Shown piece after piece: positions 47,860-57,241 of a stretch of DNA of 64,000 nt. A program made the position numbers and the translations under genes. The stretch is from Octadecabacter sp. (GTDB lineage Bacteria; Pseudomonadota; Alphaproteobacteria; Rhodobacterales; Rhodobacteraceae). Numbering within the stretch: position 1 is the first letter of the stretch; each line of letters starts with the position of its first letter. Under the pieces are notes generated by a model. That model ran no database searches and was not told the DNA's origin. It was given only the letters and a program-made list of their open reading frames with translations. The DNA lies in the NCBI GenBank assembly GCA_017886375.1, contig JAGGNB010000113.1:51867-115866 (forward strand), in the 5' to 3' direction.

Positions 47860-48735
47860 CTAGGTGGCGGCCTCTGCTTTCAGCCACCGAACGAAGACAT
47901 CGCGTTGCGGCGACACGATTTCTGGCCGGGTGAGAACGTGATAGGCTGCGGCGCTGTTTTCTTCATAACACAGGGCGACAAAGGTTCCCGCGGCGATATG
48001 TGGTTCTGCAATCGGCGCAGGTATGACACTGATGCCCAAGCCTGCGCGCGCAGCTTCGCGGGACAATTGATCAGTTTGAAAAACGGTGACGTTTTCCAGC
48101 TCAAGGTCAATGTTATTGGCAGCCAACCAAAACCGTTCTTCGGTTTGTGATCGGCCCATCAACCATCGCGCGCCCTTCAGATCGCTAAGGCAATCAACCC
48201 TGCGGTCTTTCAGGTAATTTGGCGCTGCGACTGCGACGTGTCCGGCTGCCATCAGCTTGGTCACTTTCGCGCCAGTCCATCCGCCTTTTCCGTACCGCAG
48301 GGCGACATCGACATTGTCACGCCGCAAATCGACAAGCTTTCCAGCGGGGAGCAGTTCGAGCTCGATATCGGGGTACATGTCCCAGAATGCGCCAATACGC
48401 GGCATCAGCCAATTGGTCGCCAAAGAGGGCGTGAGAGCAACGCGGATCGGGCGGGTTTTGGACTGATCAAGCAGATCATTAGACGCGACCCCGATGAGCC
48501 CGAAGGCATCAGACAAAGCATCAGCGAGTTTGCGACCCTCGGCAGTGACGGACATCCCGCGCCCTTGTCGCTGCATAAGCGATTGACTGAAATGATCTTC
48601 AAGCGCGCGCACGTGCTGTCCGATGGCGGCGTGGGTCACATTGAGGTCACGCGCCGCAGCAGAAAAACTGCGGTGCCGTGCTGCGGATTCAAACGCGCGA
48701 AGGGCCGCGAGGGACGGGATGTCATGCCAGTTCAT
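47860..48735 (-). CDS. LysR-family transcriptional regulator (GcvA-like)
   Basis: 291 residues with an N-terminal helix-turn-helix (LAALRAFESAARHRSFSAAARDLNVTHAAIGQHVRALEDHF) and a C-terminal effector-binding domain. SLAALRAFEAAARH starts are typical of the GcvA-like subgroup. In Rhodobacter capsulatus the LysR gene hvrB lies near regA and controls ahcY; the similar neighbourhood here (regA upstream, ahcY 1.5 kb away) makes that role possible but unproven. It is convergent with regA. Confidence 0.85.
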   Translation of the reverse strand: MNWHDIPSLAALRAFESAARHRSFSAAARDLNVTHAAIGQHVRALEDHFSQSLMQRQGRGMSVTAEGRKLADALSDAFGLIGVASNDLLDQSKTRPIRVALTPSLATNWLMPRIGAFWDMYPDIELELLPAGKLVDLRRDNVDVALRYGKGGWTGAKVTKLMAAGHVAVAAPNYLKDRRVDCLSDLKGARWLMGRSQTEERFWLAANNIDLELENVTVFQTDQLSREAARAGLGISVIPAPIAEPHIAAGTFVALCYEENSAAAYHVLTRPEIVSPQRDVFVRWLKAEAAT

Positions 48736-48832
48736 TTGAAAGTTAGGCTAACATACAGAAATTCTTCCTGACTAGGGGAAATCGCATGGAGCCTCTATTC
48801 ATTGATCATCAACACAGCCAATGGAGGCCGAT

Positions 48833-48997
48833 ATGCTTACTTTACTTGCAGACGCAATGTTCACAGCAACGCTTAATAAACGGCGTGGTGGTATTCCTGA
48901 ACACCCTAAATCGCATGCGGACCGCTACGTGCCAGACCACGAACGCAAACGGACCCAAGCCAGATTTTCGCACAATCCATACCGCGATCTTTGGTAA
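48833..48997 (+). CDS. Small basic protein, 54 residues, unknown function
   Basis: Not in the ORF track in this frame. ATG preceded by GGAGG at good spacing; the protein begins MLTLLADAMFTATLNKRRGG and ends NPYRDLW. It is rich in Arg, His and Lys. It is divergent from the LysR gene, with about 100 bases between, and is followed by an 11-bp hairpin. These signals suggest a real small gene; no function is proposed. Confidence 0.6.
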   Translation: MLTLLADAMFTATLNKRRGGIPEHPKSHADRYVPDHERKRTQARFSHNPYRDLW

Positions 48998-49002
48998 GGT
49001 TC

Positions 49003-49036
49003 GCGCGGGCGGTCCTCATGGAAGAACCGCCCGCGC
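49003..49036. terminator. Strong hairpin between convergent genes
   Basis: Perfect 11-bp stem GCGCGGGCGGT / ACCGCCCGCGC with a 12-base loop, just after the small ORF and just before the acetyltransferase stop. No T-run on either strand, so termination efficiency is uncertain. Confidence 0.55.
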
Positions 49037-49037
49037 A

Positions 49038-49511
49038 CTATAAAATGAAACGCGTCACGATACGGTCGACCACCTTGCCGCTGTTGCGGGTAAAGTGATT
49101 GGGTAAGGTTGTATCAGGTTGAAAGCCCATCTTTGAATAATAGGCCAGACCGCCGATGTTATCAGGCGTAATTTTGGCGATGATGGACGACCCGCCTAAT
49201 GACCGGCAATCGGTTTGGGTTTTGGCAAACAGCGCAGCACCTGAACCCCGTGCGGGGTGTTTCTGATCGGTGAAGCTGCCGATAGAATAGACGCCTGTTT
49301 CAATTTCAAACGCCGCCTGAAACCCGACAATGCGCCCATCTATAAGCACCACGTTAGCGACTTCGGGTTCTTCGAAATAATGATCTGCAAAACCAGCTTC
49401 ATCAAAGGCGTCTTCATGGGCCGTGCTGCCGCCAAGTGAGATGATGTGGTTGATGATTTCAACGCAGGCGGCAACATCGCCGCGCTGCATATCGCGGGTT
49501 TCAAATGTCAT
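49038..49511 (-). CDS. GNAT-family N-acetyltransferase
   Basis: 157 residues with the GNAT fold: N-terminal MTFETRDMQRGDVAACVEIINHII, the acetyl-CoA binding turn in DQKHPARGSGAALFAKTQTDCRSLG and a C-terminal NIGGLAYYSKMGFQP. The substrate is unknown; related proteins acetylate amino acids or small amines. The ATG overlaps the HD-hydrolase stop as ATGA, so the two are probably co-expressed. Confidence 0.85.
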   Translation of the reverse strand: MTFETRDMQRGDVAACVEIINHIISLGGSTAHEDAFDEAGFADHYFEEPEVANVVLIDGRIVGFQAAFEIETGVYSIGSFTDQKHPARGSGAALFAKTQTDCRSLGGSSIIAKITPDNIGGLAYYSKMGFQPDTTLPNHFTRNSGKVVDRIVTRFIL

Positions 49512-50098
49512 AGCTGGTTCAATAGTTCGGCATGTCGACGGGTAAAATCGCGACGCACTTCTATCGGGGCGCGCAGGCGAATTTGCGCGGATTTAGCAAT
49601 GTTAGGGTCTGGTTTTCCGAAGAACTTGTCGGCCTCCGCGACAGTAAATCCTGCGATCTGGATGGCTTCTAGCCAAGCGCTGATCTTATCGGCTTTCTTG
49701 ATCTGTTTCTTGATCGCAACCGGCACCTGAGCGGGCAGCCCGAACCGAATGTGGATCGCGGCCATCAGCCGATCATCAAGTGTTTCATACCCTGGCCCGA
49801 CGGCGGCCTTAACGGGGCTGATCATATCGCCGATCACGTATTCTGGCGCGTCGTGCAGCAGCGCGGCGAGCCGCCATTTGATTGGTGCTTTGGGATTCAT
49901 CCGCGCAAAAATTTCTTCTACCAGCAGCGAGTGTTCGGCGACAGAATACGCGAAATCACCGATAGTCTGCCCGTTCCAACGCGCAACAAAGGCAAGCCCG
50001 TGTGCAATATCTTCGATCTCAATATCCATCGGGGTTGGGTCCAGCAGATCTAATCTGCGACCCGACAACATTCGCTGCCACGCACGGGGTTGTTTCAT
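49508..50098 (-). CDS. HD-domain hydrolase (YfbR-like)
   Basis: 196 residues with the HD metal-binding residues in FAYSVAEHSLLVEEIF, LAALLHDAPEYVIGD and KKADKISAWLEA. This spacing resembles 5'-deoxynucleotidase YfbR and related phosphohydrolases, so a nucleotide substrate is likely but not proven. It is divergent from ahcY, with about 108 bases between the starts, and coupled to the acetyltransferase gene downstream. Confidence 0.85.
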   Translation of the reverse strand: MKQPRAWQRMLSGRRLDLLDPTPMDIEIEDIAHGLAFVARWNGQTIGDFAYSVAEHSLLVEEIFARMNPKAPIKWRLAALLHDAPEYVIGDMISPVKAAVGPGYETLDDRLMAAIHIRFGLPAQVPVAIKKQIKKADKISAWLEAIQIAGFTVAEADKFFGKPDPNIAKSAQIRLRAPIEVRRDFTRRHAELLNQL

Positions 50099-50206
50099 TG
50101 GCCACTCTCCACAATCGAACCGCGACCCTAAGGCGACCCGCCCAGCATTGTCGAGACCATAAGGCGGTGCTATGAGGCATCAAATTTACCTTAAGGAGTG
50201 CGGCCC

Positions 50207-51595
50207 ATGCCCAAGGATTACATCGTTAAAGACATCACGCTTGCAGCATTTGGTCGCAAGGAACTCGACATTGCTGAAACCGAAATGCCGGGCCTGATGG
50301 CGTGTCGCACCGAATTTGGCACAACCAAGCCGCTAAAAGGCGCGCGGATTGTTGGATCGCTGCATATGACGATCCAGACAGCGGTGTTGATTGAGACTCT
50401 AGTAGAACTTGGCGCGGACGTGCGCTGGGCATCTTGCAACATCTTTTCGACACAAGACCACGCGGCCGCAGCGATTGCTGAAGGAGGCACGCCTGTGTTC
50501 GCAATCAAGGGTCAGTCACTGGAGGAGCATTGGGATTACCTCGACAAATCGTTCGCATTCCCGGATGGCGCGAACATGATCCTCGACGATGGTGGCGACG
50601 CTACGTTGTACATTTTGTACGGCGCGCGCATGGAAGCTGGCGAAGATCTGCTGTCTGTGCCGCAGTCCGAAGAGGAAGTCGCAATCAAGGCGCAGATCCT
50701 AAAACGTATCGCAGAGACACCCGGTTGGTTCGCCAAGACCAAAGCCGACATTCAGGGCGTGTCCGAGGAAACAACGACAGGTGTTCACCGCCTGTATGAT
50801 CTGCACAAGAAGGGTGAGCTGCCGTTTCCTGCGATCAACGTGAACGATTCTGTGACCAAGTCGAAGTTCGACAATAAATATGGCTGCAAGGAATCGCTGG
50901 TCGACGGTATTCGACGTGCAACAGATACGATGATGGCCGGTAAGGTTGCCGTCGTGATGGGTTACGGCGATGTCGGCAAAGGGTCTGCTGCATCCCTGTC
51001 TGGTGCTGGTGCACGCGTGATCGTCACCGAAGTCGACCCGATCTGTGCGCTTCAGGCGGCGATGGACGGATTTCAGGTCACGACGTTGGATGATGTCGTT
51101 GAAACAGCTGATATTTTCGTCACCACGACGGGCAACAAAGACGTGATCCGTATCGAACATATGCGCCGCATGAAAGACATGGCGATCGTCGGTAACATCG
51201 GTCACTTCGACAACGAAATTCAGGTCGCAGCACTGAAGAACCACAAGTGGACCAACATCAAAGAACAGGTCGACATGATCGAGATGCCGAATGGCCATCG
51301 CCTGATTCTGTTGTCCGAGGGACGTTTGTTGAACCTTGGCAATGCGACGGGCCACCCGTCGTTTGTGATGTCCGCTTCGTTCACCAATCAAGTTCTCGCG
51401 CAGATCGAATTGTGGACCAAGGGTGACGAATACCAGCCCGGCGTTTACATCCTGCCCAAACATTTGGACGAGAAAGTTGCGCGTCTGCATCTTGATCGCA
51501 TTGGCGTGAAGCTGTCCAAACTTGATGCGGAACAAGCGGCCTACATCGGTGTGTCCCCAGATGGTCCGTTCAAGCCCGAGCATTACCGCTACTAA
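50207..51595 (+). CDS. ahcY: S-adenosylhomocysteine hydrolase
   Basis: Splits S-adenosylhomocysteine into adenosine and homocysteine, keeping methylation running. Conserved blocks include [15 protein letters not shown]-type residues ([23 protein letters not shown]), [16 protein letters not shown] and the NAD motif [19 protein letters not shown]; the C-terminal KPEHYRY is diagnostic. The GTG start in the ORF track is replaced by the ATG at 50207, which has AAGGAG upstream, giving 462 residues. No riboswitch is evident in the short upstream gap. A terminator follows. Confidence 0.97.
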   Translation: MPKDYIVKDITLAAFGRKELDIAETEMPGLMACRTEFGTTKPLKGARIVGSLHMTIQTAVLIETLVELGADVRWASCNIFSTQDHAAAAIAEGGTPVFAIKGQSLEEHWDYLDKSFAFPDGANMILDDGGDATLYILYGARMEAGEDLLSVPQSEEEVAIKAQILKRIAETPGWFAKTKADIQGVSEETTTGVHRLYDLHKKGELPFPAINVNDSVTKSKFDNKYGCKESLVDGIRRATDTMMAGKVAVVMGYGDVGKGSAASLSGAGARVIVTEVDPICALQAAMDGFQVTTLDDVVETADIFVTTTGNKDVIRIEHMRRMKDMAIVGNIGHFDNEIQVAALKNHKWTNIKEQVDMIEMPNGHRLILLSEGRLLNLGNATGHPSFVMSASFTNQVLAQIELWTKGDEYQPGVYILPKHLDEKVARLHLDRIGVKLSKLDAEQAAYIGVSPDGPFKPEHYRY

Positions 51596-51619
51596 TAAGA
51601 TACGACATGCATGACGTTG

Positions 51620-51646
51620 ACGCCGATCCAATTGGGTCGGCGTTTT
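51620..51646 (+). terminator. Intrinsic terminator after ahcY
   Basis: Stem ACGCCGATCCA / TGGGTCGGCGT (11 bp, one G-T pair) with a two-base loop, followed by TTTTC. It lies about 25 bases after the ahcY stop. Confidence 0.88.
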
Positions 51647-51702
51647 CGTTGGCGACCTCGGGAATTCGCATTAGGTTCTAATGCGAAAAGTAGGGCATAC
51701 CC

Positions 51703-52491
51703 GTGCAACCAGATGATCCAATAGACAACGAAGCAGACGATACCCCAAAGGCAAAGCGCCGTGTATCGCGCTGGGTAATCTTTGGATCTGTCAGCAGCGC
51801 TGTGCTTTCTTTGGCGACCATAGGGACAATTCTTGCAGGATTCTTGGCACTTTTTCACCCGGACTCGCCATTACCACCAGAATGGAATCCAACAGTCCAG
51901 TTGGACGTGGCGCATCATGTCACACCCTTGACTACGTCTAAGCTACGGGTGGTACTGAACGATGTGGAGCAATGCCGAGCCGTGCTGGCGCGAGCGGCAC
52001 AAGTGTCCGTCATGAGCCCGCTTGAGACGTCGGAAAACTGTCATATCCGCAACCGGGTTGCGCTGTCGGCAGTTGGGTTGGCCCGCATGAACCGCGTTGA
52101 AACATCTTGCGTAACGGCGCTTCGGCTGGCGATGTGGGAACAACACGGTGTCCAGCCCGCTGCGCGTGAAATCCTAGGGACACAAGCCACGGCTTTCCAT
52201 CAGATTGGCAGCTACAATTGCCGACCCATTCGCACAACGCGTGGCGTCAGCGATCGTTGGAGCACCCATTCCACGGCCGACGCGATCGACATAACAGGGT
52301 TTGATTTCCTGGACGGGCGGCGGATCCAGCTGATAAATGACTGGGACGAAGGAACCGCTGAAGGTCAATTTTTGCGGGCAGTTCGGGACAGTGCTTGCAC
52401 ATGGTTCGCCACAACGCTGGGGCCTGATTACAACAGCCTACATGCTGACCACTTTCATCTACAGGCCCGTGGTTGGGGCACATGCCGCTAG
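51703..52491 (+). CDS. Extensin-family (extensin_C domain) secreted or anchored protein
   Basis: 262 residues. A cytosolic N-terminus and one membrane segment (VIFGSVSSAVLSLATIGTILAGFLALF) lead to an extensin-like C-terminal domain found in bacteria: CHIRNRVALSAVGL, FHQIGSYNCRPIRTTRGVSDRWSTHSTADAIDITGF and LHADHFHLQARGWGTCR. The His/Asp pattern resembles M15-type peptidoglycan peptidases, so a cell-wall role is possible. The start is GTG at 51703. It is separated from ahcY by a terminator and stands alone. Confidence 0.82.
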   Translation: MQPDDPIDNEADDTPKAKRRVSRWVIFGSVSSAVLSLATIGTILAGFLALFHPDSPLPPEWNPTVQLDVAHHVTPLTTSKLRVVLNDVEQCRAVLARAAQVSVMSPLETSENCHIRNRVALSAVGLARMNRVETSCVTALRLAMWEQHGVQPAAREILGTQATAFHQIGSYNCRPIRTTRGVSDRWSTHSTADAIDITGFDFLDGRRIQLINDWDEGTAEGQFLRAVRDSACTWFATTLGPDYNSLHADHFHLQARGWGTCR

Positions 52492-52600
52492 GGTGACGGG
52501 GAAATAGGTATCGGTTTTCCCTTTGCTCAAATGATTTCTGCCATTACCATTTCCAAAGCGCCGACTTAACCGGCCAAATTACAATAGGTGGGAGAATACC

Positions 52601-52942
52601 ATGAGCAAGCGTGATGATCTGATCGCAAAGTACGCAGACGACCTTAAGAACAAGTGTGGCATGACGCCGGACATGGACCTTTTGACGAAGGTGACAATTG
52701 GCTGCGGCCCGTCAATCTACAACGACGATGCGTCAACCGTTGCAGGCTCGCAAGCGTCCGAGTTGGAGACAGTGAAGAATAATTTTTTGATTAAGAAACT
52801 TGGCCTCGCGGATGGTCCACAGCTGATGGATGGGATCAATTCTGTAATCGAGACTTACGGAAAATCCGAGCGCAGCAAGTACCGCGCTGTTGTATATTAC
52901 ATGCTGACCAAACACTTCGGCAAAGAATCTACTTACGGTTAA
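52601..52942 (+). CDS. DUF2853-family protein
   Basis: 113-residue soluble protein starting MSKRDDLIAKYADDLKNKCG, with YRAVVYYMLTKHFGK near the end, typical of the DUF2853 family. The family function is not known. A GGTGGGAG site precedes the ATG. It stands alone; a GC-rich hairpin (52974-52997) follows. Confidence 0.85.
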   Translation: MSKRDDLIAKYADDLKNKCGMTPDMDLLTKVTIGCGPSIYNDDASTVAGSQASELETVKNNFLIKKLGLADGPQLMDGINSVIETYGKSERSKYRAVVYYMLTKHFGKESTYG

Positions 52943-52973
52943 TTGCCGTTAAAACCCAGAAAACCTCGTGTAA

Positions 52974-52997
52974 ACGCCCGCCTTAATCGGTGGGCGT
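52974..52997 (+). terminator. Probable terminator after the DUF2853 gene
   Basis: Stem ACGCCCGCC / GGTGGGCGT with one mismatch and a 6-base loop, about 30 bases after the stop. The following ATTGCATTTT is only moderately T-rich. Confidence 0.6.
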
Positions 52998-52999
52998 AT

Positions 53000-53177
53000 T
53001 GCATTTTAGGCTTATTTTATGGGCAATTGATTTGCTTCAATCGAAGTGCACGGTGTATCACATAGAAGTGGCCAGTATGGCCCGGACCAGTTTCAGAGAT
53101 ACGTGTGGTGGCTTTTAGGAGTGCACGTTGGTGAGAGAAAGGGTCTGGGCGGGGTGCTTGGACCCTTTCATTTTTTC
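53000..53177 (+). ncRNA. Candidate small RNA ending in an orphan terminator
   Basis: Between the DUF2853 terminator and the convergent DUF1761 gene there is no convincing ORF, yet a strong terminator (GAAAGGGTC, 15-base loop, GACCCTTTC, then ATTTTTTC; 53137-53177) ends a plus-strand transcript. An internal hairpin GGCCA-GTA-TGGCC lies at 53070-53082. This could be a small RNA, or the terminator could serve the DUF1761 transcript in reverse. No family is recognised and the 5' end is not defined. Confidence 0.35.
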
Positions 53178-53183
53178 AGACAC

Positions 53184-53579
53184 TTAAAACAACGTTAGGA
53201 TAGCTCCAATGATGGCGCAGCCGAACGTTGCATAACCGCTATCAATCAATGTCAGTTTGAACGGACGGCTGGTGTAGCCGTTGTTGATCATAATCCATGG
53301 ACTAATGAAAAACAGCCCGATGCTAAAGCCATAAACCAGACCCTTGCCGAACGTTTCGATGCCCGAAAGCGCAAATATGTGCCGCATCATGCCCGATACA
53401 AGGATCATTGCGACGAGTGCCATGATGTAGGGAACCATTGTGTCGCCTTCCGGTCGGCCATTCTCATCAGCTTTGATACCAGCAGCTTCCATCCACGGCT
53501 TCGACAATGTCATGTACCAGACTGCCCCAAACGCAAAACCCGCAAGTGCGGCTACTATTACTGCTAGAAAATTCATCAC
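53184..53579 (-). CDS. DUF1761-family membrane protein
   Basis: 131 residues with four hydrophobic segments (FLAVIVAALAGFAFGAVWYM, MVPYIMALVAMILVSGMMRHI, LVYGFSIGLFFISPWIMINN, GYATFGCAIIGAILTLF). The order AGFAFGAVWYMTLSKPWM is characteristic of DUF1761. The function is unknown. An AGGAGAA site precedes the ATG. A terminator-like hairpin lies just past its stop. Confidence 0.85.
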   Translation of the reverse strand: MMNFLAVIVAALAGFAFGAVWYMTLSKPWMEAAGIKADENGRPEGDTMVPYIMALVAMILVSGMMRHIFALSGIETFGKGLVYGFSIGLFFISPWIMINNGYTSRPFKLTLIDSGYATFGCAIIGAILTLF

Positions 53580-53635
53580 GTTCTCCTGTTTATGGGTGGC
53601 TGGGCCGCAGTTTAGGGACGAACTGGATCAAAAAG

Positions 53636-54055
53636 CTAGGGGTTCGTACGGCCAAGGGCACAAACGGTCAGCCATTCATCTTTTGAAACAGGTTGAACGG
53701 ACAGCCGTGAATTCTTGACGAGGACCATTTCGCCCAGCCGTTCGTCCGCCTTGATTTGCTCAAGCGTTACGGGTCTTTCGAAGGGGCGAACCGCCTTTAT
53801 GTCCACACATGCCCATCGATCATCATCGGTGGTGCTGTCGGGATGGGCCGGCGCGCAGACTTCAACGATGCCAACAACGGCCTTCTCTTTTTGGGAGTGG
53901 TAAAAGAATCCTCGATCACCGCGCGCCATGTCACGCATAAAATTACGAGCTTGGTAATTTCGCACGCCGTCCCATTCCTCGCCCGCGTCACCTTTGGCAA
54001 CTTGGTCATCCCAGCCCCACGTGGACGGTTCGGATTTGAACAGCCAGTACTGCAT
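53636..54055 (-). CDS. EVE-domain protein
   Basis: 139 residues of the EVE/thymocyte nuclear protein 1 type: YWLFKSEPSTWGWDDQ at the start, WDGVRNYQARNFMRDMARGDRGFFYHSQKEKAVVGIVEV in the middle. EVE domains resemble PUA and YTH domains and bind modified bases in DNA or RNA. The start at 54055 overlaps the YciI stop by one base (TGATG); the ORF-track start is 7 codons upstream. It ends the tsaD-gpsA-yciI-EVE operon. Confidence 0.9.
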   Translation of the reverse strand: MQYWLFKSEPSTWGWDDQVAKGDAGEEWDGVRNYQARNFMRDMARGDRGFFYHSQKEKAVVGIVEVCAPAHPDSTTDDDRWACVDIKAVRPFERPVTLEQIKADERLGEMVLVKNSRLSVQPVSKDEWLTVCALGRTNP

Positions 54056-54327
54056 CAGCCGATGACCTTCTTCCACTCTTGGATGCGGACATGCTTGAAC
54101 AATCCGGCCTTCTCATAGGGATCATTGGCGGCCCAAGTCTGCGCCGCCGCGACTGAATCAACATTCATGATGATCATCGATCCACACATTTGACCGTCCA
54201 GGTCCAGAAGCGGACCCGCCATTTCGACAACACCTGTCTCAGCAATATAGGCCAAATGGGCATCGCGATTATCAAGACGGATTTGTAAGGAGTCAGGATT
54301 ATCCCGACTGATGAGAGCAACGCGCAT
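54055..54327 (-). CDS. YciI-family protein
   Basis: 90-residue protein of the YciI/dehydratase-like fold: RVALISRDNPDSLQIRLDNRDAHLAYIAETG and MNVDSVAAAQTWAANDPYEKAGLF, with the conserved His-Asp pair near residues 25 and 65. The function is generally unknown. It lies 2 bases downstream of gpsA and overlaps the EVE gene by one base. Confidence 0.9.
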   Translation of the reverse strand: MRVALISRDNPDSLQIRLDNRDAHLAYIAETGVVEMAGPLLDLDGQMCGSMIIMNVDSVAAAQTWAANDPYEKAGLFKHVRIQEWKKVIG

Positions 54328-54329
54328 GT

Positions 54330-55292
54330 TTATTCCTTTCGAAGGGGGCGAGAGAGAAGGGCGACCAGTGCAGTCTCGGGGTCGATTTTGCCAGATGAAA
54401 GATCAGCGACAACACGGCAGATCGGGAGGTCTAGACCGTGCTTTTCCGCAAGGTTAGTGACCGAAATTGCAGTGGCCGCACCCTCAATCGTTGTGTTTGG
54501 GTCAAATTCTTTTGCGGCCCCAATGGCCAAGCCAAAGCGGTAGTTGCGCGATGCATCCGACGTGCAGGTCAGCGCCAGATCACCAAAGCCAGACAGCCCC
54601 ATCAGTGTTTCAGGCTCGGCACCGAGCGCGCGGCCGATGCGCTGCATTTCCGCAAACCCACGTGTGATTATAGCCGCGCGCGCGCTTTCGCCAAAACGGG
54701 CGCCCATACAAACACCAGACGCAATCGCAATCACATTCTTGAGGGCACCACCAAGTTCCGCGCCAATTACGTCATGACTAAGGTAAAGCCGCAGTGTCGG
54801 CGTCGAAAGGCAGGCCTGCAGATAGGCGCCTTCGTCCATGTTTTTACAGGCCAACGTTAAGGCTGTGGGCAGGTTTTGGGCGATGTCAGTCGCAAAACTT
54901 GGCCCGGTTAGCATCGCACCGATCGCATCAGGCACATAGGCTTCAATCTGCGCGACGGGGCCGCGTAAAGAGGTTTGATCGATGCCTTTACAGCAAGCGA
55001 TCAACCGTTTGCCTGCAAGATGTTGGGCGTGTTCTTCCAGCCAAACCCCAAGCTTTTGCGCCGGAATCGTCAGCAAGATCGTGTCGGCGGCGAAGACGTC
55101 GTCAAGATCGGAGGTTATGAGAACATTACTTGGAATTTTATGGTTGGGCAGACGGGCAGTATTTTCGCGCGACACTGCCATCGCTAAGGCCGCATCTGAA
55201 TCGCGGGCCCAAAGCGTTACCGGCCCATTGGCGGCCAAAGAAATCGAGAGCCCTGTTCCGAACGCGCCAGCCCCGGCGACTGCGATCTTCAT
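54330..55292 (-). CDS. gpsA: Glycerol-3-phosphate dehydrogenase [NAD(P)+]
   Basis: Makes sn-glycerol 3-phosphate from dihydroxyacetone phosphate for phospholipid synthesis. The NAD(P) motif [16 protein letters not shown] is at the N-terminus, with [28 protein letters not shown] and [16 protein letters not shown] further on. The protein has 320 residues. Its start overlaps the tsaD stop as ATGA. Confidence 0.96.
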   Translation of the reverse strand: MKIAVAGAGAFGTGLSISLAANGPVTLWARDSDAALAMAVSRENTARLPNHKIPSNVLITSDLDDVFAADTILLTIPAQKLGVWLEEHAQHLAGKRLIACCKGIDQTSLRGPVAQIEAYVPDAIGAMLTGPSFATDIAQNLPTALTLACKNMDEGAYLQACLSTPTLRLYLSHDVIGAELGGALKNVIAIASGVCMGARFGESARAAIITRGFAEMQRIGRALGAEPETLMGLSGFGDLALTCTSDASRNYRFGLAIGAAKEFDPNTTIEGAATAISVTNLAEKHGLDLPICRVVADLSSGKIDPETALVALLSRPLRKE

Positions 55293-56383
55293 GCCTTGGC
55301 CCCTTTCTTACCGCTGCCCAATAAGGTCGGGCTGGTTTGATCCAATGGCCATCGCGGTCGGGCAGAGAGGGTCATATCGTCGGTCATGCCAGCAGTTAAT
55401 CGCAGCAAACCCGCATAAGCAATCATTGCCGCATTATCAGTGCAAAGAGCGAGAGGTGGTGCGACAAAACCAGTCTCTGTTTCGGCGCAAAGCTCTTTCA
55501 GAGCATGGCGAATTGCGCCATTCGCAGCGACGCCACCGGCAACGGCGATCGTATCAACATCGGGTGAAATAGCGCGCGCTGCCATCAAAGCCTTGCGTGA
55601 TTTACCTACCAAGACGTCGGTGACAGCCGCTTGAAAACTGGCACAAAGGTCAGCGCGAACTGCCAAGGGGAGTCCACCGTTCTTTGCGATCACATCATCG
55701 CGCGCGCGCAGAACGGCTGTCTTCAAGCCAGAGAACGACATGTTGCAATCGTCACGGCCCAGAAGCGGGCGCGGCAGGGCGAATGCACGCGGATCGCCAT
55801 TTTTCGCAGCGTGTTCAACGGCGGGCCCACCTGGTTGCGGAAGGCCCAGAATACGTGCGGTTTTGTCAAACGCTTCGCCCGGCGCGTCGTCAATTGTTCC
55901 GCCAAGTCGCGTATACTTGTCGTGGTCTTGCACCAGCAAAAATTGGCAATGACCGCCTGAAACCAGCAACATCAGATAGGGAAACGCGATGCCGTTAGTC
56001 AGTTGCGGCGTCAACGCGTGACCGGCCAGATGATTCACACCGATCAGCGGCAGACCAGTCGCAGCGCTTAGTCCTTTAGCGCACATCACACCTGACAGAA
56101 CGCCGCCAATCAGGCCGGGTCCAGCAGTGACCGCGATAGCGTCAATCTGCGAAAGGCCAACGTTCGCTACCGCCAAGGCGTCTTCGATCGCATGATCAAT
56201 TTTTTCCGCATGGGCGCGTGCAGCGATTTCGGGCACAACGCCGCCAAAATCAGCATGTGCTTCGGTCTGACCAAAGATAACATTCGAAACGACCGTGGCA
56301 GTGCCTGCAACACCGCGCACGATAGCGGCAGCCGTATCATCGCAGCTGCTTTCGATACCAAGAATGGTTAGGGGTGCCGACAT
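55289..56383 (-). CDS. tsaD: tRNA N6-adenosine threonylcarbamoyltransferase TsaD
   Basis: Transfers threonylcarbamoyl to A37 of tRNAs. [17 protein letters not shown] opens the ASKHA fold, [10 protein letters not shown] carries the metal-binding His pair, and [11 protein letters not shown] follows. The ORF track starts 22 codons early; the ATG at 56383 gives 364 residues. It heads the leftward operon with gpsA and diverges from hemD, with about 96 bases between. Confidence 0.96.
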   Translation of the reverse strand: MSAPLTILGIESSCDDTAAAIVRGVAGTATVVSNVIFGQTEAHADFGGVVPEIAARAHAEKIDHAIEDALAVANVGLSQIDAIAVTAGPGLIGGVLSGVMCAKGLSAATGLPLIGVNHLAGHALTPQLTNGIAFPYLMLLVSGGHCQFLLVQDHDKYTRLGGTIDDAPGEAFDKTARILGLPQPGGPAVEHAAKNGDPRAFALPRPLLGRDDCNMSFSGLKTAVLRARDDVIAKNGGLPLAVRADLCASFQAAVTDVLVGKSRKALMAARAISPDVDTIAVAGGVAANGAIRHALKELCAETETGFVAPPLALCTDNAAMIAYAGLLRLTAGMTDDMTLSARPRWPLDQTSPTLLGSGKKGAKA

Positions 56384-56479
56384 GATAAGGGGGCTCGCCT
56401 GCTTGCGTCTGGAATGTCCGCAGGTAACACTTGGCCGCAATCGCCACAATGGTCTGGCGATCGTCTGGAGGATGTTGCT

Positions 56480-57169
56480 ATGCTGCGCTTCGACAATCCT
56501 GTCGTTCTCGTGACCAGACCAGAGGCCGACGCGCAGCGATTTGTTGATGTTCTTCGCACGGTATCCGGCCCGTTCAGCGCGATCATCAGCCCGTCATTTG
56601 AAAATGAGACGCTTTCGGCTGAAATACCGGATTTCGAGACCGCAATCTTCACCTCCCGAGCGGGCGTCGCGCAGGCGCCACGCGGCAATGGGCGGTTGGC
56701 CTTTTGTGTCGGCGATGCAACTGCACGTGCTGCAAAGGATGCGGGTTACATTTCCATCAGCGCAGATGGGTCTGCTGATGATTTGGTGACACTGATTCTA
56801 AGGCAGCGACCCAACGACGCGTTGCTTCATATACGGGGAGAGACTTCGCGTGGTGACATTACCAAAAGACTGAACGATGCGGGTTTGAGGTGCAAAGACG
56901 TGGTTGCGTATCGCAAAGCGGCGAAGGCTCCATCTCAAACAATTCGCGATGCGTTGGCGGTGAACGAAATGGTCATTCTTCCGGTGTTTTCCGCCGAAAC
57001 AGTGTCAATTCTTGAAACCTGGCCGCTAAACTTTGAAGGCTGCGCGGTCGTCGCGATAAGTGACTTGGTCGCTGGTGCTTCTGCAACTCTGTTGCCGCTA
57101 AATGTTGTGGTGTCGCCCGCTCCTAACGTTCACGCAATGGCGCAAGCGACGGCGCGTTTGATTGCTTGA
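56480..57169 (+). CDS. hemD: Uroporphyrinogen-III synthase
   Basis: Closes hydroxymethylbilane to uroporphyrinogen III in heme synthesis. This family is weakly conserved, but [13 protein letters not shown] at the N-terminus, [25 protein letters not shown] and [13 protein letters not shown] support it, and hemY downstream agrees. The ATG at 56480 ([15 protein letters not shown]) replaces the ORF-track start 22 codons upstream, giving 229 residues. hemC, often beside it in alphaproteobacteria, is not in this gap. Confidence 0.85.
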   Translation: MLRFDNPVVLVTRPEADAQRFVDVLRTVSGPFSAIISPSFENETLSAEIPDFETAIFTSRAGVAQAPRGNGRLAFCVGDATARAAKDAGYISISADGSADDLVTLILRQRPNDALLHIRGETSRGDITKRLNDAGLRCKDVVAYRKAAKAPSQTIRDALAVNEMVILPVFSAETVSILETWPLNFEGCAVVAISDLVAGASATLLPLNVVVSPAPNVHAMAQATARLIA

Positions 57170-57241
57170 GGGTCTGCAACCACCGCGATACACTGTCTAT
57201 GTGAGCGATGACGCTCTGGGCGAAGTGAGTAGGGTGTAAAC

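Noticed and set aside
50099-50206. Possible SAH or SAM riboswitch before ahcY
   Set aside because: Only 108 bases, shared with the divergent HD gene promoter; I could not form the conserved pseudoknot elements.
50699-51631. 310-residue minus-strand ORF opposite ahcY
   Set aside because: Mirror frame of ahcY; composition is Arg/His/Cys-rich and no domain is visible.
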